DNA of 64,000 bases. Source: an uncultured Clostridia bacterium. GTDB taxonomy: Bacteria; Bacillota; Clostridia; Oscillospirales; Acutalibacteraceae. The stretch's first letter is position 1. Each line of letters begins with the position of its first letter. Made by a program: the position numbers and the translations under genes. Of this stretch, positions 42,988 to 51,985 are shown one piece after another. A model generated the notes under the pieces. The model saw only the letters and a program-made list of their open reading frames with translations. It did not search any database and was not told the origin of the DNA. The DNA is taken from contig CAMEBF010000001.1 of the NCBI GenBank assembly GCA_945912145.1, positions 62,001 through 126,000 on the forward strand, written 5' to 3'.

Positions 42988-44265
42988 ATGAACAACAAAA
43001 AGAAGCTTACGATCATTCTGGCTGTTCTGGCTGTCGTCTGTGTTTTTGCCGTTCTCGTGTTTAGCGGCGTAATCGGAGGCAACAGTCGACGCGGCGGCGA
43101 AGAGGCGTCAACCGATGACAACGCGGTTGCAATGTCCGATTCCTATAAAACTGCCGTTGTCGCGTCGGAATCCGGCGAACAGCCCTATCTTCCGGCCGAT
43201 ATGGACGGTATTTACTATAAAATGACAACGGACGGCGCCGTTACGTTTTACCGCTATGCCGACCACGCTTTTACGCCGATTGACGCGACCGGCACCTATA
43301 CGGCGACCGTTACGCTCAGCGAGACCGATATCGAGGCCGAGATCACCTATTATCAGGAAGGTGGCGCGATCACCGGCTATGGTCTTTATACGGCCGAAAG
43401 CGGCAGATATCAGCTGTATCCCTACGCGCTGTTCCACCTGACGGGTTACGGCAGTCAGTACGCCGGCAAAAGCTCGAAAAGCTGTCTGCTGCTTGTCGAT
43501 ACGACGGAAGATGATTTCTACAGCAGCGACAAGGTATATGAGGAGTCGTTTATCTTTAATTATGCGGACAGCTCGACTTCCCGTTCTCTGACAGAAGCGA
43601 GCCGTACCATCGGTCTGAACGGCGCAAAGCGCAGCGATTATTTCGCCCTGAACGCCATGACCGTGGAAGCTTCCGTCGATCATCAGCTCTTCTTTACGGG
43701 ACGTCAATATGCCGAGACCGATGAGCGCGTCGATCTGTTCCGCAGCGGCGGCAGCGGTAATAATACCGATAATATTACGATTGCAAGTGACGTGCTGTGC
43801 AACTGGGTCAAGGCCGTGGACGGCGGCATCCTGTATCTCACGGTGGATGACAAGGAAAATGTCGTACTGGAGCGTTTTGATACCGATAAGGAAGCATCTG
43901 AGATTGTGCATACTTTTGAGGGGATCAAGCGCGACGGCATACTGGCCTCCGGCGATTATTTCTATCTCATTTCGACAAATACGATTTATTCCGTTGCGGA
44001 TGATAAAGAAATCGCTCTTGCCTATGACAATGCTTCCTCCCTGACGGTGGACTCGTTTACGGCGAACGGCGACGTATTCACGCTGCGCGGTTATATCAAT
44101 CAGCGTGTTCCCGCTTTCCTCATCGGTAAGACCGCCGACGGTTCCGTCACGGAATCGTTTGAAAACGAGCTTTTCCGTGACTTTATCAATCCCATTGTCG
44201 AGTCGGACGGCTCCGTGCTCGTCGCAACCGGGAAAGACGGTACGTTTACAAATTATATTTTCTGA
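42988..44265 (+). CDS. Membrane-anchored extracellular protein of unknown function
   Basis: The 425-residue protein starts MNNKKKLTIILAVLAVVCVF, an N-terminal membrane anchor. A beta-rich outside region follows, with a repeating pattern (DGAVTFYRYADHAF, DGGILYLTVDDKENVVLERF, GDYFYLISTNTIYSVADD, NGDVFTLRGYI) that could form a propeller. GGAGGTG stands before the ATG at 42988, and a consensus promoter lies upstream. No enzyme motif was recognised. The secreted hydrolase gene follows after 73 bp on the same strand. Confidence 0.7.
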   Translation: MNNKKKLTIILAVLAVVCVFAVLVFSGVIGGNSRRGGEEASTDDNAVAMSDSYKTAVVASESGEQPYLPADMDGIYYKMTTDGAVTFYRYADHAFTPIDATGTYTATVTLSETDIEAEITYYQEGGAITGYGLYTAESGRYQLYPYALFHLTGYGSQYAGKSSKSCLLLVDTTEDDFYSSDKVYEESFIFNYADSSTSRSLTEASRTIGLNGAKRSDYFALNAMTVEASVDHQLFFTGRQYAETDERVDLFRSGGSGNNTDNITIASDVLCNWVKAVDGGILYLTVDDKENVVLERFDTDKEASEIVHTFEGIKRDGILASGDYFYLISTNTIYSVADDKEIALAYDNASSLTVDSFTANGDVFTLRGYINQRVPAFLIGKTADGSVTESFENELFRDFINPIVESDGSVLVATGKDGTFTNYIF

Positions 44266-44338
44266 TAAATTTTAGTTTTTAAATAAATAAGAATATTCCC
44301 GAAACCGTTCCCTGTCAAAAGAAAGGTTGTCTATTATT

Positions 44339-46237
44339 ATGAAAAAATTTACTTCTTTATTCCTGACCTTCATAATGATTGTTTCTCTTGCGATTTCGGC
44401 TCCGGCCGCAACGGAAACGAACGATTATCCTGTCATTTTAGTACCCGGTTACAGTTCTTCAGCCTTACAGCTGAATCATCCCGACGGAACCTCCGAGCAG
44501 GTTTGGGGCATTGATATGCAGGAAGTGCTCGATCTCGTTGAGGAGAGCGTCGCGGATATTGCTGTCGGTGCCGGTAAAATGACGCAGGGCGACTACGAAG
44601 CCCTTGCGCGCGTCATCGGCGGTGGTGTTGTGGAAATCTGCGGTGTGCTCGCACTCAATCCCGACGGCACCAGCGTCAATGATATCACGCCCATTGTGCC
44701 AAATACGGCCAAAGCGTGCCGTTGGGACAATCTTGACGACGCGTATAAGAGTGAAAAGGTCGTCATGGAATATGTACAGCGTGAGCTTCCCGACGAAATG
44801 ATCTATAATTTTCAATGTGATTTCCGTATGGGTTCTCTGGAGAACGCCGAACGGCTGCACGAACTGATTCTGGATATCGTGGAGACAACCGGCTGCGGCA
44901 AAGTCAACATCATTGCCATCAGTCACGGCGGACAGGTGACAGGCACCTATCTGAGCCTTTACGGTACGCTGGGCTATGTCGCCAATGCGGTTATGTGTAT
45001 GCCGGCCATGGGCGGTGCCGCACTTGCATATGACGCGTTGAGCAATCAGGTCTCGTTTGATGAAAAGACGCTGATCCAATTCTTAGAATACGGCTTCGGT
45101 TGGGAAACGGATTACCACTGGATCGTCGAAGCGCAGAAGCTCGGTTTCCTTGATGATTTTATCCGCGAACTGATCCCTTATGTCAAGCAGGTGCTCGGTT
45201 ATTGGGTCAGTATGTGGGATTTTGTGCCGCTTGATTATTTCGATGATCTTGTCGTAACGCTCGACCCTGTAGAGAGCGCACCTTTGATTGAAAAGACAAC
45301 GGCATTTCATGAGACGATCATGAAGCATTACGGTGAAAACCTGAACGCGGCAAAGGACGCCGGCGTCAATATTACGATTTTAGCCGGAACGGGACTGCCG
45401 TCCGTGACAGGACTTCAGGAAAATTCCGACGCGATTATCCGCACGAAAGATACGACGGGTTCCGAATGTGCACCGTACGGTCAGCGCTTTGCCGACGGCT
45501 ATCGGACGCTGAATACCATGTGTGCCGATCCGACGCATAATCATCTGTCGCCGTCTATGGAAATTGACGCGTCCTGCGCGTGGCTGCCGGATAATACCTG
45601 GTTCGTGGACGGTCTGTTCCACGGTATGGAGCTGGCCGACAGTTATACGATGGATCTGGTCATGCGTCAGCTTGTCAGCAAACACCCGATGCAGGACGTT
45701 TATGCAGACAAATCGTTTCCACAGTTCCATGCCGCTTCAAGCCGTGCGGAAACGGTTCATGCGCAGTTTGATAAAAGTGCTGAGGGCTATCTCTCTTCGG
45801 ACGATACCGCCTTGATTATTCGCAATACAACGCTTGATTCCAATGTAAATATTTACGGCGTTAAGGTGCAGGGCGCGGATTTGCAGTTTGAATCGTTTGA
45901 CGTGAAAACTGTAAAAGCCGGAAAGAGCATCGAGTTGAAAATCACCGGAGAGCTGCCTGAAACGAGCCTGACGAGAGTCGCCGTCACGGTCTTTTATATC
46001 GCCGGCGGTTCCTATACGCCTGTCGGTTCGCGCACCTTTGACTTTACGCTGATGAACGGGGAACCGGTCGCATATGCCAGTGAGACGCCGCTCGTGCCGG
46101 TCGGTTTCCCTGCCGTAACCTATGACGCGCCTGACTGTGTGAAGGATTCACCCTATGCCTCGCTCATCAACGCGTTCCGTCTGTTGTTAATTAAAACATT
46201 CCGCTATATTCTGGATCTTATTAAAATTTTTGCATAA
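44339..46237 (+). CDS. Secreted alpha/beta hydrolase (LCAT/lipase-like)
   Basis: The 632-residue protein has a signal peptide (MKKFTSLFLTFIMIVSLAIS, cleaved near APAA). A lipase-type domain follows with VILVPGYSSSALQL (oxyanion region), the nucleophile elbow IAISHGGQVTGTYL and a late HNHLSPSMEIDASCAWLPD that may hold the His. The C-terminal third is beta-rich (~490-590) and ends in the hydrophobic, basic tail SLINAFRLLLIKTFRYILDL plus IKIFA. It is probably an exported acyl or phospholipid hydrolase. AAAGG lies upstream of the ATG at 44339. The aldo/keto reductase gene follows after 12 bp. Confidence 0.8.
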   Translation: MKKFTSLFLTFIMIVSLAISAPAATETNDYPVILVPGYSSSALQLNHPDGTSEQVWGIDMQEVLDLVEESVADIAVGAGKMTQGDYEALARVIGGGVVEICGVLALNPDGTSVNDITPIVPNTAKACRWDNLDDAYKSEKVVMEYVQRELPDEMIYNFQCDFRMGSLENAERLHELILDIVETTGCGKVNIIAISHGGQVTGTYLSLYGTLGYVANAVMCMPAMGGAALAYDALSNQVSFDEKTLIQFLEYGFGWETDYHWIVEAQKLGFLDDFIRELIPYVKQVLGYWVSMWDFVPLDYFDDLVVTLDPVESAPLIEKTTAFHETIMKHYGENLNAAKDAGVNITILAGTGLPSVTGLQENSDAIIRTKDTTGSECAPYGQRFADGYRTLNTMCADPTHNHLSPSMEIDASCAWLPDNTWFVDGLFHGMELADSYTMDLVMRQLVSKHPMQDVYADKSFPQFHAASSRAETVHAQFDKSAEGYLSSDDTALIIRNTTLDSNVNIYGVKVQGADLQFESFDVKTVKAGKSIELKITGELPETSLTRVAVTVFYIAGGSYTPVGSRTFDFTLMNGEPVAYASETPLVPVGFPAVTYDAPDCVKDSPYASLINAFRLLLIKTFRYILDLIKIFA

Positions 46238-46249
46238 CCGGAGGACATT

Positions 46250-47173
46250 ATGAGAACCATGCAGCTCGGCACTTCGTCGTTGGAAGTGCCCGTTATCGCG
46301 GTCGGCTTCTGGCGTCTGAACCGCAACACCGATTTGAAAACAGCCGAGGACTTTATCCGGACGGCGATGGAGCACGGCGCGAATTTCTTTGACCACGCCG
46401 ACATTTACGGAGGCGGAGAGGCCGAAAAAATTTTTTCCGAAGCCATCGGCATGACGCCGGCTCTGCGCGAAAAGATGTTTTTGCAGTCGAAGTGCGGCAT
46501 CGTGCCGGGCAAACGCTTTGATTTTTCCAAAAAGCACATTTTAGAATCCGTAGATGGCAGCCTGAAACGGCTGAAAACCGAATATCTTGACGTCCTGCTG
46601 CTGCACCGTCCCGATACGATGATGGAGCCGGAGGAGGTCTGTGAGGCGTTCGATATCCTGAAAAGCAGCGGAAAAGTCCGCAATTTCGGTGTTTCCAACG
46701 AGAACATCTGGCAGATGGAATATCTCAGAAAGAACCTGAATGTGCCGCTTGTGTCCGACCAGATGCAGTTCAGTATTGCGCATTGCCCGATGGTTCAGTC
46801 CGGCATCAATGTCAATATGTTCAATGATTCCGCCGTGGAGCGCGGCAGCGGCATTATCGAGTACTGCCGTATGAACAAGATCACGATTCAGGCGTGGTCG
46901 CCCTTCCAGCACGGCTTTGCCGCCGGAACCTTCATCGACAGTCCCGATTATCCCGAACTCAACGCCAAACTCAACGAGGTAGCGGAGAATCACGGCGTCT
47001 CCAAAACAACGATTGTTATGGCGTGGATTCTCAGCCATCCGGCAAAATTCCAGCCGATCACGGGCACGCTGAAAAAGGAAAGAATGCTCGAATGCCTGAA
47101 AGCCGCCGACGTGACGCTTGACCGTGACGAATGGTACGGCATCTATATGAGTGCCGGCAATATTCTGCCGTGA
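46250..47173 (+). CDS. Aldo/keto reductase (YdhF-like)
   Basis: The 307-residue TIM-barrel NADPH oxidoreductase has FFDHADIYGGGEAEKIF (catalytic Asp and Tyr), LQSKCGIV (Lys), LLLHRPD (His) and QAWSPFQHGFAAG. The substrate is unknown. GGAGG precedes the ATG. It follows the secreted hydrolase closely but has no evident functional link. Confidence 0.9.
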   Translation: MRTMQLGTSSLEVPVIAVGFWRLNRNTDLKTAEDFIRTAMEHGANFFDHADIYGGGEAEKIFSEAIGMTPALREKMFLQSKCGIVPGKRFDFSKKHILESVDGSLKRLKTEYLDVLLLHRPDTMMEPEEVCEAFDILKSSGKVRNFGVSNENIWQMEYLRKNLNVPLVSDQMQFSIAHCPMVQSGINVNMFNDSAVERGSGIIEYCRMNKITIQAWSPFQHGFAAGTFIDSPDYPELNAKLNEVAENHGVSKTTIVMAWILSHPAKFQPITGTLKKERMLECLKAADVTLDRDEWYGIYMSAGNILP

Positions 47174-47224
47174 GAGAAAAGAAGAATTTTTGCATTTTTT
47201 TGCTGAAATTTTTTCTTACAGCTC

Positions 47225-47253
47225 TTGACAAATGCCCTTTTGCTGTGTATAAT
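47225..47253 (+). promoter_or_regulatory. tRNA-Thr promoter
   Basis: TTGACA (47225-47230), 17-bp spacer, TATAAT (47248-47253), about 40 bases before the tRNA. Confidence 0.85.
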
Positions 47254-47292
47254 ATTCATGTTGCTGTGACAACACGGTGACATGAATCCATT

Positions 47293-47368
<76 letters not shown>

Positions 47369-47402
47369 AAATCCCGTTCGCATTTTTGTGGACGGGATTT
47401 TA
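47369..47402 (+). terminator. Terminator after tRNA-Thr
   Basis: AAATCCCGT and ACGGGATTT pair across about 14 bases, followed by TTTT-rich sequence. Confidence 0.7.
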
Positions 47403-47432
47403 CTCTTCGTGTTTTCTTTTGGAGGTATTCTT

Positions 47433-48800
47433 ATGAAAACCGTTTTGGCGCCCGCTTATGATATACCTGCCGCCGGTGATCGCTACGCCGAGCATCTCGA
47501 TACGGAGTTCCGTCAGTGCATGGAGGAGGGACTCGATGTTGCTTCCTATCAAAAATTGTTTGAAGCGATCCGCGAAATGCCACGCGGCACAGAAAAGGAC
47601 GATATGGCCGAGACGGCGTTCCGTCTGATCTGCAAGGCGGAAATTCGGTCGGATTATCCGTATCGGGAGCCGTCCGGGCTTGAAGAAATCCGCACGCTTC
47701 GCCGTCCGTTTGCCTTTGCCGCAAAATATCCCGAAGAATCGGTTCTGCGTGAAAAAATCAGCGGCGCGTGGCTCGGAAGAGTCTGCGGCTGTCTTCTTGG
47801 AAAACCCGTGGAGGGAATGCGGCTTGATGAACTGATTCCTTTCCTGCGCGAAACGGGGAATTACCCGATGACGCGGTATATCCGAAAAGACGACGCTACA
47901 GATGAAATTGCAGGGAAGTATCGCTACCGGATTCAGCGTTATTGCGTGGCTGACGCGGTCACGCGTGCGCCGGCGGACGACGATACCAATTATACCGTCA
48001 TGGCGCAGCAGATGATCGAACGGTACGGACTTGATTTTACGCCCGATGATGTGGCGGGAACTTGGCTTCGCTCTCAGCCGAAAACCGCCTATTTTACGGC
48101 GGAAGCCGCCGCATACCGCAACTTTCTGCTCGGTTACCGACCGCCGCAGTCCGCTCTTTATCAGAATCCGTGGCGGGAATGGATCGGCGCGCAGATTCGC
48201 GGTGATTATTACGGATATATCAATCCCGGCGACCCGGAAAAAGCCGCCGAAATGGCGTGGCGCGACGCTTCAATTTCTCATGTTAAGAACGGGATTTACG
48301 GGGAAATGTTTGTGGCGGCGATGCTTGCTTGCGCCGCCGTGACGGACGATATACGCGCTGTCATTGAGGGCGGACTTGCCCAAATCCCGGCTTCGTCGCG
48401 TCTTTATGAAAAAATTCGCCTGCTTCTGACACGGTTCGATGAGGGCGAGGAGCAGGAGGCGTGCTTTGCCCGCATTCAGAGCGAATATGACGATCGCGAT
48501 CCACACGATTGGTGCCATACAATTTCTAATGCACTCATCGTGACGGCGTCCCTGCTCTACGGCGGCGGAGAGTACGGAAAATCCGTCTGCCTTGCTGTTC
48601 AAAGCGGATTCGATACCGATTGCAACGGCGCCACGGTCGGTTCGGTTGTCGGTATGATGCGAGGCGTGTCCGCGATCGGCGAAGAGTGGAGCGACCCCGT
48701 TCATGGGGAAGTTGATACGCAGCTTGTCGGTGTCGGCGCAGTCAGAATTTCCGATGCGGTCAATCAAACAATGGCGCACATTGCCATGAAAAAGGCGTAA
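47433..48800 (+). CDS. ADP-ribosylglycohydrolase-fold protein
   Basis: The 455-residue protein has a ~100-residue N-terminal extension and then an ADP-ribosylglycohydrolase fold. It shows ISGAWLGRVCGCLLGKPVEG, the metal-binding PADDDTNYTVMA and SGFDTDCNGATVGSVVGMM. The family removes ADP-ribose from proteins or hydrolyses related bonds. TTGGAGGT lies before the ATG at 47433. No ADP-ribosyltransferase gene is adjacent; the TIR protein at 26713 is far away. The true substrate is unknown. Confidence 0.85.
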   Translation: MKTVLAPAYDIPAAGDRYAEHLDTEFRQCMEEGLDVASYQKLFEAIREMPRGTEKDDMAETAFRLICKAEIRSDYPYREPSGLEEIRTLRRPFAFAAKYPEESVLREKISGAWLGRVCGCLLGKPVEGMRLDELIPFLRETGNYPMTRYIRKDDATDEIAGKYRYRIQRYCVADAVTRAPADDDTNYTVMAQQMIERYGLDFTPDDVAGTWLRSQPKTAYFTAEAAAYRNFLLGYRPPQSALYQNPWREWIGAQIRGDYYGYINPGDPEKAAEMAWRDASISHVKNGIYGEMFVAAMLACAAVTDDIRAVIEGGLAQIPASSRLYEKIRLLLTRFDEGEEQEACFARIQSEYDDRDPHDWCHTISNALIVTASLLYGGGEYGKSVCLAVQSGFDTDCNGATVGSVVGMMRGVSAIGEEWSDPVHGEVDTQLVGVGAVRISDAVNQTMAHIAMKKA

Positions 48801-48878
48801 ATAAAAGTTCAGTCTGTTCTCTGTATCCATTTTATGGACGGAAAATGACCGAATCTTTTATAAAATCGCAAAAAAATA

Positions 48879-48907
48879 TTGACATCGATAAACTTTTGGT
48901 TTATAAT
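48879..48907 (+). promoter_or_regulatory. Promoter of the ABC transporter operon
   Basis: Consensus TTGACA (48879-48884), 17-bp spacer, consensus TATAAT (48902-48907). Confidence 0.85.
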
Positions 48908-48974
48908 ATGCACGGTTTCATACTTTATGGCTTTAAAGAAGTAAAGCTAATTTACAGTAAAGGAAGTAAAAACC

Positions 48975-49997
48975 ATGTCAAAAAAAATGAAACAGATTCT
49001 CAGCATCGCGCTTGCGCTCGTTATGATGGTCTGCGTTTTTGCCGGCTGTTCGGGTAGCAAGACTCCCGCAGAAGAGTCCTCGACGGGTGACGGCGCGGCC
49101 GCTTCCGTTTCGGGCAAAGTTTATAAGGTCGGTATCTGCCAGCTCGTTCAGCATGATGCTCTCGATGCTGCGACCAACGGCTTTAAAGCCGCTCTGACGA
49201 AAAAACTCGGCGATAACGTTCAGTTTGACGTTCAGAATGCCGCGAACGATTCCGCTACCTGCGCGACCATCGCGAACCAGTTTGTTGCGGACGGCGTTGA
49301 CCTGATTATGGCGAACGCAACACCGGCTCTTCAGGCAGCTATGGCTGCGACGGGTGATATTCCCATCGTTGCCACTTCTGTTACGGACTTCGCTACCGCT
49401 CTCCAGATGGACAAGTGGGACGGCAAGACCGGCATCAACGTAACCGGTACGTCCGACCTGGCTCCTCTTACAGAGCAGGCTGCCATGATTCCCGAGCTTC
49501 TTCCCGAAGCGAAGAAGGTTGCGATTCTGTACTGCTCCGGCGAGCCGAACTCCAAATATCAGGCTACCGTTATCGAGGCAGCATTCGATAAGCTCGATCT
49601 TGAGTATCAGGAGTTCACGGTTGCCGATACGAACGAAATCGCTTCCGTTGTAACGAACGCTTGTGATTGGGCGGACTGCATCTACATCCCCACCGACAAC
49701 ACCATCGCTTCTGCGACATCGGCTGTCAATGAGATTGCCGCTCCCAAGAATGTTCCTGTCCTTGCCGGCGAAGAGGGTATCTGCAAAGGCTGCGGCATTG
49801 CAACCCTTTCCATCAGCTACTACAGCATCGGCTACGCGGCTGGCGAAATGGCATATGAGATCCTTGTCAACGGTACGAATCCCGGCGATATGGATATTCA
49901 GTTCGCGACGGATCTGACGAAAGAATACATCGCGAGCCGCTGCGAGACGCTCGGTGTTACAGTTCCCGAGAACTACGTAGCGATCGAAGAAGGCTAA
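48975..49997 (+). CDS. TrpX-like ABC transporter substrate-binding lipoprotein
   Basis: The 340-residue protein has a lipoprotein signal (MSKKMKQILSIALALVMMV, lipobox VFAGC) and an ABC_sub_bind domain. It shows YKVGICQLVQHDALDAATNG, NPGDMDIQF and the pattern of two periplasmic-binding lobes (VAILYCSGEPNSKYQATVIE). Characterised relatives (TrpXYZ) take up tryptophan or tyrosine. The permease and ATPase follow. AAGGAAG stands before the ATG. Confidence 0.9.
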   Translation: MSKKMKQILSIALALVMMVCVFAGCSGSKTPAEESSTGDGAAASVSGKVYKVGICQLVQHDALDAATNGFKAALTKKLGDNVQFDVQNAANDSATCATIANQFVADGVDLIMANATPALQAAMAATGDIPIVATSVTDFATALQMDKWDGKTGINVTGTSDLAPLTEQAAMIPELLPEAKKVAILYCSGEPNSKYQATVIEAAFDKLDLEYQEFTVADTNEIASVVTNACDWADCIYIPTDNTIASATSAVNEIAAPKNVPVLAGEEGICKGCGIATLSISYYSIGYAAGEMAYEILVNGTNPGDMDIQFATDLTKEYIASRCETLGVTVPENYVAIEEG

Positions 49998-50015
49998 TCA
50001 TTTACTAAGGCTATC

Positions 50016-50045
50016 CCGGCGGTAGAGTTTTCTGCCGCCGTTTTT
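50016..50045 (+). terminator. Attenuator hairpin between binding protein and permease genes
   Basis: CGGCGG..CCGCCG stem with TTTTT. Partial termination here would give more binding protein than permease, a common arrangement. Confidence 0.7.
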
Positions 50046-50063
50046 GAATTCGGAGGTTACTCA

Positions 50064-50975
50064 ATGGCAGCATTTTTAGCGTCTTTGCCCGGTGCCATCG
50101 CGCAGGGCATTATATGGGGCATCATGGCCATCGGCGTGTTTATCACGTTCCGTGTCCTTGATGTCGCTGACCTGACCGTGGACGGTACGTTGAGCACCGG
50201 CGGCGCTGTTCTCGTCATGTGCACCGTGAGCGGTATGAATATCTACCTTGCAATGGTTCTCGCGTTCCTGGCAGGTTGTCTTGCGGGGCTGGCGACGGGA
50301 GTTTTCCATACGGCGTTCGGTATTCCGGCGATTCTGTCCGGCATCCTGACTCAGCTTGCACTCTATTCCATCAATCTGCGTATTCTCGGCAACAAGGCGA
50401 ACCAGACCTTGAGCGTTACCAAATACAACCTGATGGTTTCGCTTCGCTATATCCCGAAATCGCTGATCGTCTGCTCGATTTTTGCCGTTGCGCTCATTGC
50501 TCTGCTGTACTGGTTCTTCGGTACGGAAATGGGTCATTCGATCCGCGCCACCGGCAGCAATCAGGCAATGGCGAGAGCGAACGGCATCAACACCAATACC
50601 AGAAAAATCATCGGGCTTGTCCTCTCGAACGGCATCGTTGCCCTCTCCGGCGCGCTTCTGTCGCAGTATCAGGGTTTTGCCGATGTCAATATGGGACGCG
50701 GCGCGATCGTGATCGGTCTGGCTGCCGTCATCATCGGCGAAGTGATCTTCAGCAAGCTCTTCAAGAATTTTGCGCTCAAGCTCTTAGCGGCTGTTTTCGG
50801 CGGCGTGATCTACTATATCGTTATCACAATTGTCCTGAGGCTCGGTCTGAACGCCAATGACCTGAAACTGTTCTCAGCTCTCGTCGTCGCGCTGTTCCTC
50901 GGTATTCCGTATTGGAAGGCAAAGGTCGCGCCCAAAAAAGTAAAAACTAAGGAAAGGAGTGCTGAAAATGCTTGA
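50064..50975 (+). CDS. ABC transporter permease (TrpY-like, BPD_transp_2)
   Basis: The 303-residue protein has about eight membrane helices and the branched-chain-type permease motif ADLTVDGTLSTGGAV, IRATGSNQAMARANGINT and GLAAVIIGEVIF. It forms the membrane channel for the transporter encoded by its neighbours. Its stop overlaps the ATPase start by 8 bases. GGAGGT lies before the ATG. Confidence 0.92.
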   Translation: MAAFLASLPGAIAQGIIWGIMAIGVFITFRVLDVADLTVDGTLSTGGAVLVMCTVSGMNIYLAMVLAFLAGCLAGLATGVFHTAFGIPAILSGILTQLALYSINLRILGNKANQTLSVTKYNLMVSLRYIPKSLIVCSIFAVALIALLYWFFGTEMGHSIRATGSNQAMARANGINTNTRKIIGLVLSNGIVALSGALLSQYQGFADVNMGRGAIVIGLAAVIIGEVIFSKLFKNFALKLLAAVFGGVIYYIVITIVLRLGLNANDLKLFSALVVALFLGIPYWKAKVAPKKVKTKERSAENA

Positions 50976-51762
50976 GATCAAAGGTGTATCGAAAACCTTC
51001 AACCCGGGAACGATCAATGAAAAGCGTGCCCTGAACGGCATCGACTTGACGCTCAACGACGGCGATTTCGTCACCGTCATCGGCGGCAACGGCGCAGGCA
51101 AATCGACACTCCTGAATATGATTACCGGCGTTTATCCTGTGGACTGCGGCACGATCATCATTGACGGTATGGATGTGACCAAATTACCCGAGCACAAACG
51201 GGCGAAGTATTTAGGTCGTGTTTTCCAGGATCCGATGACCGGCACGGCAGCCGATATGGAGATCGCCGAAAATCTTGCAATCGCCGCCAGACGCGGCAAG
51301 AGGCGAACACTTCTTCCCGGCGTGACACATAAGGAAAAAAACGAGTTCCGCGAGCTTCTGAAGAAACTCGATTTAGGGTTAGAGGATCGTCTGACCTCTA
51401 AAGTCGGTTTGCTTTCGGGCGGTCAGCGTCAGGCCATCACGCTTCTGATGGCGACGCTTCAGCACCCGAAGCTGCTTCTGCTCGACGAGCATACGGCGGC
51501 TCTCGATCCCGCTACTGCATCGAAAGTCCTGAATCTGACCGAAGAACTGGTTTCTGACGGACACATCACGACGATCATGATTACGCACAACATGAAAGAT
51601 GCCATTCGCTTGGGTAACCGTCTGATCATGATGAATAACGGTGAGATCATCTATGATATTCAGGGCGAAGAGAAGAAAAATCTTCATGTCTCTGACCTGC
51701 TCGAGCTGTTCTCGAAAGCCAGCAACGGCGAATTCGCGAACGACAGAATGATGCTCTCTTAA
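50968..51762 (+). CDS. ABC transporter ATP-binding protein (TrpZ-like)
   Basis: The 264-residue ATPase has Walker A GGNGAGKSTLLN, LLSGGQRQAITLLMA (signature), Walker B LLLLDEHTAALDP and a His switch in MITHNMKDA. The ATG at 50968 has GGAAAGGAG upstream. It energises uptake by the permease and binding lipoprotein. A terminator follows. Confidence 0.95.
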   Translation: MLEIKGVSKTFNPGTINEKRALNGIDLTLNDGDFVTVIGGNGAGKSTLLNMITGVYPVDCGTIIIDGMDVTKLPEHKRAKYLGRVFQDPMTGTAADMEIAENLAIAARRGKRRTLLPGVTHKEKNEFRELLKKLDLGLEDRLTSKVGLLSGGQRQAITLLMATLQHPKLLLLDEHTAALDPATASKVLNLTEELVSDGHITTIMITHNMKDAIRLGNRLIMMNNGEIIYDIQGEEKKNLHVSDLLELFSKASNGEFANDRMMLS

Positions 51763-51779
51763 TTCTTTTGCTTTACAAA

Positions 51780-51815
51780 AACGGTCTGCGTTTCGGTCGC
51801 TGACCGTTTTTTTTC
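51780..51815 (+). terminator. Terminator of the ABC transporter operon
   Basis: AACGGTC/GACCGTT stem followed by a run of T. Confidence 0.8.
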
Positions 51816-51870
51816 GTCATTGTCAAATAAAAACAGATTCTTTCCGGCCTTATGAATTCATAAAATAGTC

Positions 51871-51899
51871 TTGCAAATTACGGTAAAAAGTGCTACACT
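51871..51899 (+). promoter_or_regulatory. trkA promoter
   Basis: TTGCAA (51871-51876), 17-bp spacer, TACACT (51894-51899), about 85 bases before the ATG. Confidence 0.55.
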
Positions 51900-51985
51900 C
51901 TATGGTGTTTAACAGGAAGATCTTTTCGGAAAGGAACGATACCGGGCAGATGCCCTTTGCACGCCCCGTATCACAAGAAGATGCT

